This document shows positions 1 to 5,812 of a DNA stretch of 5,812 bases, in pieces. Both the position numbers and the translations under genes were made by a program. The DNA is from Anaerolineales bacterium (lineage in GTDB: Bacteria; Chloroflexota; Anaerolineae; Anaerolineales; UBA11858): positions 1 to 5,812 of the forward strand of contig WFTY01000391.1 in the NCBI GenBank assembly GCA_015485245.1. The letters run 5' to 3'. Each line of letters opens with the position of its first letter. Positions within the stretch are counted from its first letter, which is position 1. Below the pieces are notes generated by a model. It did no database searches. It was given only the letters and a program-made list of their open reading frames with translations, and was not told the DNA's origin.

Positions 1-197
1 ACCCCATCTTTGACCGGCATGACGATATCCATGAGGATCACATCTGGCCGCAGACGTCGCGCCAATGAGACAGCTTCTGCGCCATCGGCAGCTTCTCCTA
101 CCAGCACCATATCCTCCTGCAGCGACAGAATCGCGACCAGGCCCGCCCGCACCACAACATGGTCATCGGCGATCAACACCCGGATGATTTTACTCAT
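1..197 (-). CDS. NarL/FixJ-family response regulator, N-terminal receiver fragment (cut by left edge)
   Basis: Partner regulator of the upstream histidine kinase. Sixty-five residues are visible, beginning MSKIIRVLIADDHVVVRAGL. Asp11 and Asp12 form the acidic Mg2+-binding pair; Asp57, in LMDIVMPVKDG, is the expected phospho-acceptor; the segment around residues 34-42 (GEAADGAEA) matches the usual NarL/FixJ receiver core. The rest of the receiver and the expected C-terminal LuxR-type helix-turn-helix lie beyond the edge, so the DNA-binding output is family knowledge rather than something seen. The ATG overlaps the last 8 bases of the kinase gene, whose TAA stop lies just downstream, and a good Shine-Dalgarno precedes it. 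That arrangement strongly implies co-transcription and translational coupling with the kinase. The assignment to the receiver family is secure; the regulated genes cannot be told from here. Confidence 0.93.
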   Translation of the reverse strand, partial: MSKIIRVLIADDHVVVRAGLVAILSLQEDMVLVGEAADGAEAVSLARRLRPDVILMDIVMPVKDG

Positions 198-3100
198 TCA
201 GCCTCCCTTCGCAATGCATAGTCGCCCTCACCAAGACTCCTTCCCCTGGAGAAGAGATGATTTCAAACTGAGCGCCAATTTCCTCAGCGCGAGCGCGCAT
301 ATTCTCAAGCCCCATGCCTCCTTTGCCCACCTGTGCGAGATCAAACCCGCAGCCATCATCAACGATCTCCATGACAACGCTATCCCTTTCCTGCAACAAA
401 TGCACTGTGACGGAGGCAGCATTCGCGTGCCTGAGCGTGTTGTTCAAAGCCTCCTGGGCGATCTGATAAAGCGCCTCCTGCATGAACAAGGGTAACTGGA
501 TATCATCAGTAGAAACCATCAAACGCGCCTGAACATCGGAGTGCCCTTCAACGGCGGCCAGCCGCTGCTGCAAAGCCCCAACCAGACCTTCTTCCTCCAA
601 CAACGGTGAACGCAACTGATGAATAAAGAGGCGCATTTCCTTAATAGCCCGGCGGGCGGTTTCGCCCATTTGTGCAAAGGTGCGCCCAACGCTATCCCAG
701 GCGCCCTGTTCCACCTGTCCCTGCCCGGCCTCCGTCAACGTGACCAAACCATACAACGACTGTGTGACCGAGTCGTGCAGGTCGCGCGCCAGGCGTTGCC
801 GCTCCTGAAGCAAGGCCATCTTCTCGGCCAGGCGACGCAAGCGATCGCGCTGCAAAGCCCCACCCACCTGATCGGCAATCGACGTCAACAGGGCAATCTC
901 CTCCAGGGTATAGCCGCGCTGCGCGCTACGCATCAGCCCGATGATCCCCCACACCTGTCCCTCCGCCTGTAGCGGAGCGACGATCAGCGTCTTCGCTCCG
1001 CTGTCCCGCTCAGGGGCCGCTTCCACAGCAAGCTCAGGAATTAACACCGGTTCGCGCTGTGCCAACACCTTTGCAAAGACGTCCTTTACGGCGGGAAGGC
1101 TCTCCAGGGATAGCTCCAGCCCGGCCTGATGAAAGCCCGCATGCGCAGCCAAGCGCAGGTCATCCGCATCGAGCGCGCGACCATCTCCACCAAGAAGATA
1201 AATCACACCGACATCGCTCCACAGCGTGTCCATGGTGCGCGCCAGAATCGCTTTCATCAAGTCCTGGATATTCTCCATCCGACTGGCGATATCCGTCACA
1301 TCATACAACACCGCCAGTTCACGAGTGCGGTCGGTGATGCGCCGCTCCAGTGAGATGTTGAGTTCCTGTACCACCGCTTCCGCCCGCCGTCGCTCGGCCA
1401 GCTCGCGCTGCACGGATTCATAGAGGCGCGCGTTCTCAATCGCGGCCGCGGCGTACCCTGCAAAAGCCTGCAACGCCTGGGCGTACTCGCGGGTATAGAA
1501 ACCGCACTGTGAACTTCCTACATTCAAAAAACCAATCACCTCATCGTGGACGATGATCGGCGCGCCGGCGTAGGAACGGACCCACTCCAGGCCAGGCTGG
1601 TCAAACCAGTCTGCATAGGCGAGGGTGTCCGCAATGGCAATGGGTTTGCGCTTTTCTATCATCTGGCGCAAATTAGGCAACTCCCCCACTTTGAAACGGA
1701 GCGAGGTGATCTTCTTCTCATCAAAACCATACTGAGCATAGCCGCGCCAACGGACAGGATGAGCAATCTCGCCGTCAATCAACATGATGCTGACAGCCTC
1801 GTTGGGCACAATCCGGCTGACCTGATCAAGAATATGATCCAGCACCTGATCGAGGTCCAGGGTAGCCGTGAGCACTGCGGTCGACTCTGCCAGTGCAGCA
1901 GCAAAGTCGCGCTCCTGGCGAAGTCGCTTCTCCGAACTTCGCAAAGAAGCCGCCATCTTATTGAAAGCGTCCGTCAGAAACCCGATCTCATCATCACGCC
2001 GTATGGGCACCGAGATATTCAAATCGCCAGCGTCAGCCTGACGCACCCCTTCCAGAAGCTGGTTGAGTGGCTGCATCAGGTTGGAGCGGAAGAACAACGG
2101 GAATACCAACAAGATAAACACACTCCCCAGCACCATAGCGTAAACCATCCCCTTGCTGTCAGCCAGAACAGCCTGGCTCATTTCGGCAAGGCTGAAGCCG
2201 ATTTCATATTCATAGTCCCCTTCAACAACTATATACCCCGCATATTGATGATAACTCCCCAAAGGATGCTTCCCATAACGCAACTGAACCGGAATACTGC
2301 GGTTCGCCACGTATAGAACTTCTTCAACGTAGTACCCTCCCCAGCTTCCTTTTAAAGGCAATTCCCCCCGGAGATGCAATTTTCGTTCCTCGAGCAAAGC
2401 GCGTGGATCAAAGTCGGGCGACCGGGCATAGAGCAGATGATACTCTTGCAGATCGTCGGGCAGCTGCCCCGTTCGGTCGCGCGGCCAGGCAATCACATAA
2501 GCCGGCGAAATCGGCAAAGCTGTCGGATCGATGGATTGGATTGACCTCCGAATGCTCTTGACCTCCGCCACGCGCTGTTGATCAACCTGCTCGGTGGCAA
2601 GTTGAACATCAGAGAGACCAACCGCCCCCAAAATCACCAACAACGTCACCAGTGAGATGCCGGTAAGGCGAACGACAAGATTCGGATGTTGGGGAGAAAT
2701 TTCGAAGACCGTATAGGTGATCGCCACCACCATCACGAGCATCGAAAAGCCAATCGCATAAGCATCCACAGGCGGCTTGATGACGTCAAGCGCGCCGAGC
2801 CCGGAGGCAACCCCCTGGATAAGCCCGGTCGACAACGCCAATGAATAGTTGCGCAGCGCCCGCGTAGAACGTCCCTGAGGCTGGCAAAACGCCAACCAGA
2901 TTGTCCTCCAGCCGCCGCTCCCCATCGTCGAGCGCTGTAAAGCAATCGTGCGACGGACGAGGACGATGAGAGCGGTGAAAAATGCCAGTGGGTTCAACAA
3001 CCAGTAAACCGGCAAAACCTGCAGGGTGTACAACTGATGAGCAAGCGCCTGATAAACAAAATACAGACTGTATCCCAGGGAGAACAGACTTACACACCCC

Positions 3101-3417
3101 GCGAAGACTTCAACCAGACGAGCCTCCACCGAGCGATCTGGCTCAGGAAAACCATAAGCGAACTTGATCGAGGCCGCCATGCTGAGAATCGCGAAGGCGT
3201 CCGTTAGCGGCAACAAAGCGATCCCCTGAGGTATCATCGAATTGAAAAACAGACTAGCCATACCCAGAGGGATGCTAGTCAGCGCGGCGATTGCCCACCA
3301 GAGAGCCGCCGATTTCTCCTTGATACGCCAAGCGTAGCAAGCCACCGCGGCTGTGACAATAAAAAGAGGGATGGCGACAAAAGAATAGGGGCTTAGATCA
3401 AACTGTGGGGGATCCAT
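190..3417 (-). CDS. Membrane-bound sensor histidine kinase, NarL/HisKA_3 class, with HAMP and two GAF domains
   Basis: A two-component sensor kinase of 1075 residues. Residues about 12-270 contain some seven to eight hydrophobic segments (for example 12-30, 65-88, 218-240, 249-269). Residues about 270-422 form a probable extracytoplasmic sensing region, closed by a transmembrane helix at 424-443. HAMP follows (about 444-500, with DEIG at 476-479), then GAF1 (about 505-662), a charged coiled coil (about 664-702), GAF2 (about 703-855), a second helical linker, HisKA_3 dimerisation and HATPase_c. The H-box ARDLHDSVTQSLYGL puts the phospho-acceptor at His881. The N-box is EALNNTLRHANA (989-1000), and the ATP-lid glycine motifs are DDGCGFD (1020-1026) and GGMGLENM (1033-1040), so all catalytic motifs look intact. 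The ATG at 3415-3417 is preceded at 6 bases by GAGG and gives a membrane segment soon after the N-terminus. The 3' end overlaps the response regulator. The ligand is unknown; the GAF domains may bind a small molecule or cofactor, but no diagnostic residue (such as a bilin-attachment Cys) is evident. Confidence 0.95.
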   Translation of the reverse strand: MDPPQFDLSPYSFVAIPLFIVTAAVACYAWRIKEKSAALWWAIAALTSIPLGMASLFFNSMIPQGIALLPLTDAFAILSMAASIKFAYGFPEPDRSVEARLVEVFAGCVSLFSLGYSLYFVYQALAHQLYTLQVLPVYWLLNPLAFFTALIVLVRRTIALQRSTMGSGGWRTIWLAFCQPQGRSTRALRNYSLALSTGLIQGVASGLGALDVIKPPVDAYAIGFSMLVMVVAITYTVFEISPQHPNLVVRLTGISLVTLLVILGAVGLSDVQLATEQVDQQRVAEVKSIRRSIQSIDPTALPISPAYVIAWPRDRTGQLPDDLQEYHLLYARSPDFDPRALLEERKLHLRGELPLKGSWGGYYVEEVLYVANRSIPVQLRYGKHPLGSYHQYAGYIVVEGDYEYEIGFSLAEMSQAVLADSKGMVYAMVLGSVFILLVFPLFFRSNLMQPLNQLLEGVRQADAGDLNISVPIRRDDEIGFLTDAFNKMAASLRSSEKRLRQERDFAAALAESTAVLTATLDLDQVLDHILDQVSRIVPNEAVSIMLIDGEIAHPVRWRGYAQYGFDEKKITSLRFKVGELPNLRQMIEKRKPIAIADTLAYADWFDQPGLEWVRSYAGAPIIVHDEVIGFLNVGSSQCGFYTREYAQALQAFAGYAAAAIENARLYESVQRELAERRRAEAVVQELNISLERRITDRTRELAVLYDVTDIASRMENIQDLMKAILARTMDTLWSDVGVIYLLGGDGRALDADDLRLAAHAGFHQAGLELSLESLPAVKDVFAKVLAQREPVLIPELAVEAAPERDSGAKTLIVAPLQAEGQVWGIIGLMRSAQRGYTLEEIALLTSIADQVGGALQRDRLRRLAEKMALLQERQRLARDLHDSVTQSLYGLVTLTEAGQGQVEQGAWDSVGRTFAQMGETARRAIKEMRLFIHQLRSPLLEEEGLVGALQQRLAAVEGHSDVQARLMVSTDDIQLPLFMQEALYQIAQEALNNTLRHANAASVTVHLLQERDSVVMEIVDDGCGFDLAQVGKGGMGLENMRARAEEIGAQFEIISSPGEGVLVRATMHCEGRLNE
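202..207 (-). promoter_or_regulatory. Ribosome binding site of the response regulator, inside the kinase gene
   Basis: The minus-strand hexamer GGGAGG lies 4 bases before the regulator ATG and within the last sense codons of the kinase (Glu-Gly-Arg-Leu region). It supports the ATG at 195-197 as the start and fits coupled translation of the kinase-regulator pair. Confidence 0.7.
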
Positions 3418-3423
3418 ACGCAG

Positions 3424-3427
3424 CCTC
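3424..3427 (-). promoter_or_regulatory. Ribosome binding site of the histidine kinase
   Basis: On the minus strand CGAGG precedes the kinase ATG, with GAGG ending 6 bases upstream. It is a short but well-placed Shine-Dalgarno and supports the ATG at 3415-3417 over any internal start. Confidence 0.55.
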
Positions 3428-3437
3428 GAACAAGTTT

Positions 3438-3443
3438 ATTGTA
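3438..3443 (-). promoter_or_regulatory. Possible -10 element upstream of the histidine kinase
   Basis: The minus-strand hexamer TACAAT matches five of six positions of the sigma-70-type -10 consensus and lies 20 bases upstream of the kinase ATG. This would give a 5' untranslated leader of roughly 14 bases. No convincing -35 hexamer is found at 16-19 bases upstream, where the sequence is G-rich, so this is a candidate only. It is consistent with the kinase-regulator pair having its own promoter rather than being read from the TPR gene. Confidence 0.3.
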
Positions 3444-3547
3444 CCCCAAACAAATGCCGTATCCCCCCAACGGGGTCGTGCGTTTCAAGATAAACCTCTG
3501 GAGCGAAATCGCCTGGGCGGGCACTGCCCCAACGACACGTTGCTCGA

Positions 3548-3571
3548 CGAGCGCGCCCACAACTTCGCTCG
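3548..3571. repeat. Inverted repeat in the intergenic region (6-bp stem, 12-base loop)
   Basis: CGAGCG at 3548-3553 is the reverse complement of CGCTCG at 3566-3571. The left arm can alternatively pair with the overlapping palindrome GCTCGACGAGC at 3542-3552, and the right arm lies inside TTCGCTCGCGAA (3564-3575). These are competing foldings of one small stretch. This much local symmetry is suggestive of a structured RNA or protein site but may be chance in GC-rich DNA. Confidence 0.3.
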
Positions 3572-3639
3572 CGAATACAACCTCTCCTGGTGCCGTCTAC
3601 CGGGCGCTGGGCAGGATCAGCCTACCCCTGCTGGCCCCA

Positions 3640-3656
3640 CGCGCCCTACGGGCGCG
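3640..3656. repeat. GC-rich inverted repeat (7-bp perfect stem, 3-base loop)
   Basis: CGCGCCC at 3640-3646 pairs perfectly with GGGCGCG at 3650-3656 around the loop TAC. On the minus-strand transcript the stem can gain an eighth G-U pair. There is no following U-tract, so it is not a standard intrinsic terminator. It could still be a pause or processing hairpin between the TPR gene and the kinase. The stop codon of the short reading frame at 3646-3711 falls at the edge of its loop. Confidence 0.5.
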
Positions 3657-3711
3657 CGCTCACGCCTTCACAAAACACAGCGACCTCCTCGTCATCAACC
3701 CCATCCTTCAT
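3646..3711 (-). CDS. Possible 21-residue short reading frame with strong Shine-Dalgarno (tentative)
   Basis: An ATG at 3709-3711 begins MKDGVDDEEVAVFCEGVSAR followed by Pro and TAG. It is preceded at 8 bases by an ideal Shine-Dalgarno (minus-strand GGGGGAGGT, 3720-3728). It lies between the TPR stop and the kinase start, in the same direction, about 230 bases before the kinase. Its stop codon sits at the loop of the 3640-3656 hairpin, a geometry that could couple translation to folding. No family is recognised, and a frame this short can arise by chance, so function is not claimed; the ribosome binding site is the main support. Confidence 0.2.
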   Translation of the reverse strand: MKDGVDDEEVAVFCEGVSARP

Positions 3712-3846
3712 TAAAGAACACCTCCCCCGTCCAGTATGGGTCATCCCTCCAGGATCACGAGCATATGGTGTACTATGATATCTACGGAGTCAGCACACAC
3801 GTTCTGACAGCCACGCCTTTCGACACACTCGCCCGACCGCCAGAAT

Positions 3847-5812
3847 TCAGGGGTAGATCCCCAACGAATTAAGCACCTGCCTCGCGTTGGCGATCAAGTC
3901 CTCATCGTCGCTGACCTCAAGCACCTGCTGAAAATCCTGAATCCCCCGAGCAGCGTAGCCCCGGCGGAAGTATGCCACGCCTCGATTGTAATAGGAGCGC
4001 CCCAATTCGACCTCCAGGCGGATAGCCTCGCCAAAGTCGGCAATCGCGTCATCATACTTCGCTTGCAGCATGTTGGCGTTCGCCCGGAAATAGTACGCAT
4101 AGCCGTGATCTGGCTGCTTCTCAATCGCCCGACTGAAGGCTTCAATCGCAGCGACGTACTTCTCCTGGAAATAATACGTCAGCCCAACGGCGTAATCCGC
4201 CTGGGCATATTCCGGGTACTGTTCCAGCACATGCTCCCAATCACCACGCGCGGCATCGTAGTCTTCCATCTGAAAATAAGCCCAGCCGCGCTGATCGTAG
4301 GCGTCCAGAAAAGTTTCATCCAGCGCGATCACCTGGGTGAAATCGGCCACAGCTTTAGCATACGCGCCAAGGTTGTAATACGCCAGCCCACGATTGTAAA
4401 ACACCCGTGCGTTCTCCAGGTCACCCTCCAGGTACACAGTGAGATCGTCCACCGCGGCCTGGTATTCCTTCAGGTTCAACAACACACCGCCTCGCTCCAA
4501 CCGCGCCACGGCGAAATCCGGTTGCAACGCTAACGCCTGGTCCAGATAGTCGCGTGCCGCTTCCAGGTTTTCCAGGCGAAGGTGCGAGAGCGCCAACATA
4601 TAGTAGGCTTGCGCGTCTTCGGCATCCAACTCGACAGCCTGGAGGTATTCGAAAATCGCTTCCTGATAGCGCTCTGCCAGGAAGAAAGCATCGCCCAGGC
4701 GCTTGCGCGCGACCTGATTCTCCGCATCCAGCGTCAACACCTCTTGAAAACTGAGGATCGCTGCATCCGCATCGCCAAGTTGCAGCGCCGCCATCCCGCG
4801 GTTGAAATACGCATCCTGGTACGCCGCGTCGCGCCTCACAGCCTGGTAGTAGGTTTCCATAGCCTGCGCGTAGTTTTCCTGCTGAAAGTAAATATCGCCC
4901 ATCGCTTTGTAGACCTGGGCGTTATCAGGCGCAACCTTCAATATCGCCTGGTAATCCGCCAAAGCACCTTCGCTATCTCCCAACGCCTGATACGCCAGCG
5001 CCCGGTCGGCCAGCACATCGAGGTTATCCGGCTGCTCCGCCAGCACTTGACTCCAATCCGCGATGGCGTTTTCATAATCCTCCATCTGAAAATAGGAAAC
5101 CCCGCGCGCAAAATAGAGCGTCATCGACGCGTCTCCCGCGGCAACCACCTGGTTGAAATCCGACACTGCCTGCGCATAATGCTCCAGTTTATAGAATACC
5201 TGCGCCCGCAGGTTGTAAGCGGCGGTCCGTTCCGGGGCGCTGGCGATCACCCGATTGAGGTCATCCAGCGCGGCCAGCACGCTCCCCTCGCCATATGCCA
5301 GGTAAGCCCGCAGGAGCAACGCATCCACATAGGCAGGGTCAAGCTCAATCGCCCGATCCAGGTCGGCCCTGGCCCGCTCGCCAGGGTCAGCAGGGGACAC
5401 GTCGCCCCCGCGCTCATCCTGAAGCATCTCCACCAGTGCAGTAGCTCCATCGGTGAGGTTCACCGCGGCATCCGTTGCCAGAAAATCACTCAACGGCAAA
5501 CCTGCTTGCGGCTCAATCAAAGCCCCCAATTGCAGATCGCCCTGCGCCCCGCTTTGCGCCTGTGCCAGTTGCTCAGCCATCGTCAGATACGCCAAAGCGC
5601 GCTGATAGTAAGCTTCCACGCGTTCGGGTTGATGCTCAATCACATAGTTGAAGGCCATTATGGCGCTCCCCGGCTGTCCTGCCAGGGCAAAGATTTTCCC
5701 CAGCTCGAAATAAGCCTCCACATAGCCAGGGTTCTGTTGAATCGCCTGACTGAACGCGCCAAAACCCAACCAGCTTAATGCCTCAAAAGGCAGCACGTTT
5801 GCAGTACCTGAA
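3847..5812 (-). CDS. Large tetratricopeptide-repeat (TPR) protein, 5' end open at right edge
   Basis: An almost pure TPR protein, a scaffold type that folds into a superhelix and binds partner proteins or peptides; no enzymatic domain is visible. Residue numbers count from an in-frame GTG at 5794-5796. TPR signatures (conserved G/A at position 8, Y/F at 11, A at 20 and 27, P near 32) appear at 24-57, then in a repeat split by an insertion (58-75 and 138-154), then in 14 consecutive 34-residue units from 155 to 630. A short C-terminal cap ends at 649. The frame stays open from that GTG to the window edge, and residues 5-23 look like the second half of another TPR. The GTG also lacks a convincing ribosome binding site, so the true start is probably outside, and any signal peptide or membrane anchor would be there. 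No transmembrane segment is visible in the part seen. Downstream is a 430-base gap and then the co-directional kinase; an operon link is unproven. The binding partner is unknown. Confidence 0.9.
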   Translation of the reverse strand, partial: SGTANVLPFEALSWLGFGAFSQAIQQNPGYVEAYFELGKIFALAGQPGSAIMAFNYVIEHQPERVEAYYQRALAYLTMAEQLAQAQSGAQGDLQLGALIEPQAGLPLSDFLATDAAVNLTDGATALVEMLQDERGGDVSPADPGERARADLDRAIELDPAYVDALLLRAYLAYGEGSVLAALDDLNRVIASAPERTAAYNLRAQVFYKLEHYAQAVSDFNQVVAAGDASMTLYFARGVSYFQMEDYENAIADWSQVLAEQPDNLDVLADRALAYQALGDSEGALADYQAILKVAPDNAQVYKAMGDIYFQQENYAQAMETYYQAVRRDAAYQDAYFNRGMAALQLGDADAAILSFQEVLTLDAENQVARKRLGDAFFLAERYQEAIFEYLQAVELDAEDAQAYYMLALSHLRLENLEAARDYLDQALALQPDFAVARLERGGVLLNLKEYQAAVDDLTVYLEGDLENARVFYNRGLAYYNLGAYAKAVADFTQVIALDETFLDAYDQRGWAYFQMEDYDAARGDWEHVLEQYPEYAQADYAVGLTYYFQEKYVAAIEAFSRAIEKQPDHGYAYYFRANANMLQAKYDDAIADFGEAIRLEVELGRSYYNRGVAYFRRGYAARGIQDFQQVLEVSDDEDLIANARQVLNSLGIYP
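3907..5334 (-). repeat. Array of 14 in-phase TPR units (102-bp period)
   Basis: Residues 155-630 of the TPR protein divide into 14 units of exactly 34 residues (102 bases each) with no indels, for example 155-188, 189-222, 223-256 and so on to 597-630. The units are diverged at the protein level, but some pairs remain close: units 223-256 and 495-528 share FQMEDY and a following DW, and are identical at about 16 of 34 positions. Short exact DNA matches survive at 816-base spacing (8 x 102): a 14-base match at 4265-4278 versus 5081-5094, and a 15-base stretch with one mismatch at 4330-4344 versus 5146-5160. Confidence 0.8.

Larger units (their letters stand above)
3418..3846. other. Non-coding gap between the TPR gene and the histidine kinase, rich in inverted repeats
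   Basis: About 430 bases without a supportable full-length gene. It holds a candidate promoter and ribosome binding site next to the kinase, a very GC-rich 7-bp hairpin (3640-3656), a 6-bp inverted repeat with a 12-base loop (3548-3571), a 5-bp one at 3611-3631, and a short reading frame at 3646-3711. No hairpin followed by a T-run is seen after the TPR stop, so no intrinsic terminator can be called. Plus-strand frames stay open across much of the gap, but their Arg/Pro/Thr/His-rich translations and lack of ribosome binding sites look like GC-rich non-coding DNA. The gap could be a decayed gene, a structured RNA or a dispersed intergenic repeat; the sequence alone does not decide. Confidence 0.6.

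Noticed and set aside
10..495. Plus-strand open frame of 161 codons at the left edge
   Set aside because: It runs antisense across the response regulator start and the kinase ATPase domain, both of which have clear family motifs.
1546..2316. Plus-strand open frame of 256 codons
   Set aside because: It lies fully antisense to the HAMP/GAF1 and extracytoplasmic part of the histidine kinase and has no ribosome binding site or recognisable motif.
3764..3784. AT-rich patch resembling a promoter (for example plus-strand TATGAT)
   Set aside because: A single -10-like hexamer is present, but no -35 at suitable spacing on either strand and no supported gene in position to use it on the plus strand.
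3789..3808. Possible terminator after the TPR gene (GTCAG...CTGAC)
   Set aside because: The stem is only 5 bp with a 10-base loop, and no T-run follows on either strand.
3405..3872. Plus-strand open frame of 155 codons spanning the whole intergenic gap
   Set aside because: It begins at a GTG inside the kinase start region without a Shine-Dalgarno, overlaps both flanking genes in the opposite direction, and its Arg/Pro/Thr/His-rich translation shows no recognisable domain. The shorter ATG frame at 3439-3714 is rejected for the same reasons.
3907..5334. Tandem repeat array considered as a CRISPR or non-coding satellite
   Set aside because: The 102-base period is fully explained by 34-residue TPR coding units in an intact reading frame, with diverged DNA rather than identical repeats separated by unique spacers.
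4582..5778. Plus-strand open frame of 398 codons
   Set aside because: It is antisense to the well-supported TPR gene. The regular codon pattern of the repeats keeps the opposite strand free of stops, and the translation (rich in His, Arg, Gln and Ile) has no domain.
5794..5796. GTG as the true start of the TPR protein
   Set aside because: The frame stays open to the window edge, no good ribosome binding site precedes the GTG, and the first residues after it look like the second half of a TPR, so the gene probably begins outside the window.

Overview
All three supported genes in this window lie on the minus strand. Read in the direction of transcription, from high to low coordinates, they are a large tetratricopeptide-repeat (TPR) protein that is open at the right edge, a non-coding gap of about 430 bases, a 1075-residue membrane-bound hybrid-sensor histidine kinase of the NarL/HisKA_3 class, and the first 65 residues of its NarL/FixJ-type response regulator, cut by the left edge. 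No gene is supported on the plus strand. The long plus-strand reading frames are antisense shadows of the kinase and TPR genes.

The moderately GC-rich DNA and the gene styles suggest a Chloroflexota bacterium of the Anaerolineae/Caldilineae type. Two things point there: a HisKA_3 kinase with a multi-pass membrane N-terminus, HAMP and two GAF domains next to a NarL regulator, and a long, nearly pure TPR protein. This is inference from architecture only; no marker gene is present.

Region by region: 1-197 holds the response regulator N-terminus with its receiver-domain acidic pair and phospho-acceptor Asp57. 190-3417 holds the kinase, which overlaps the regulator start by 8 bases, with the regulator's ribosome binding site inside kinase codons; the two are almost certainly one translationally coupled unit. 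3418-3846 is non-coding as far as can be seen, with a plausible kinase ribosome binding site, a -10-like hexamer, several GC-rich inverted repeats and one very short reading frame with a strong Shine-Dalgarno. 3847-5812 is the TPR gene: 14 uninterrupted 34-residue repeats in exact phase, plus one earlier repeat and one repeat split by an insertion of about 62 residues.

How it works together: the kinase should sense a signal through its membrane/extracytoplasmic module and its GAF domains, autophosphorylate on His881, and pass the phosphate to Asp57 of the regulator, which in this family normally binds DNA through a C-terminal LuxR-type helix-turn-helix (outside the window). The TPR protein is co-directional but separated by a large gap, so a functional link is not shown. 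I see no mobile element, CRISPR array, RNA gene or clearly new system. The items most worth a second look are the structured gap, the split TPR and the eight-repeat periodicity within the TPR array.
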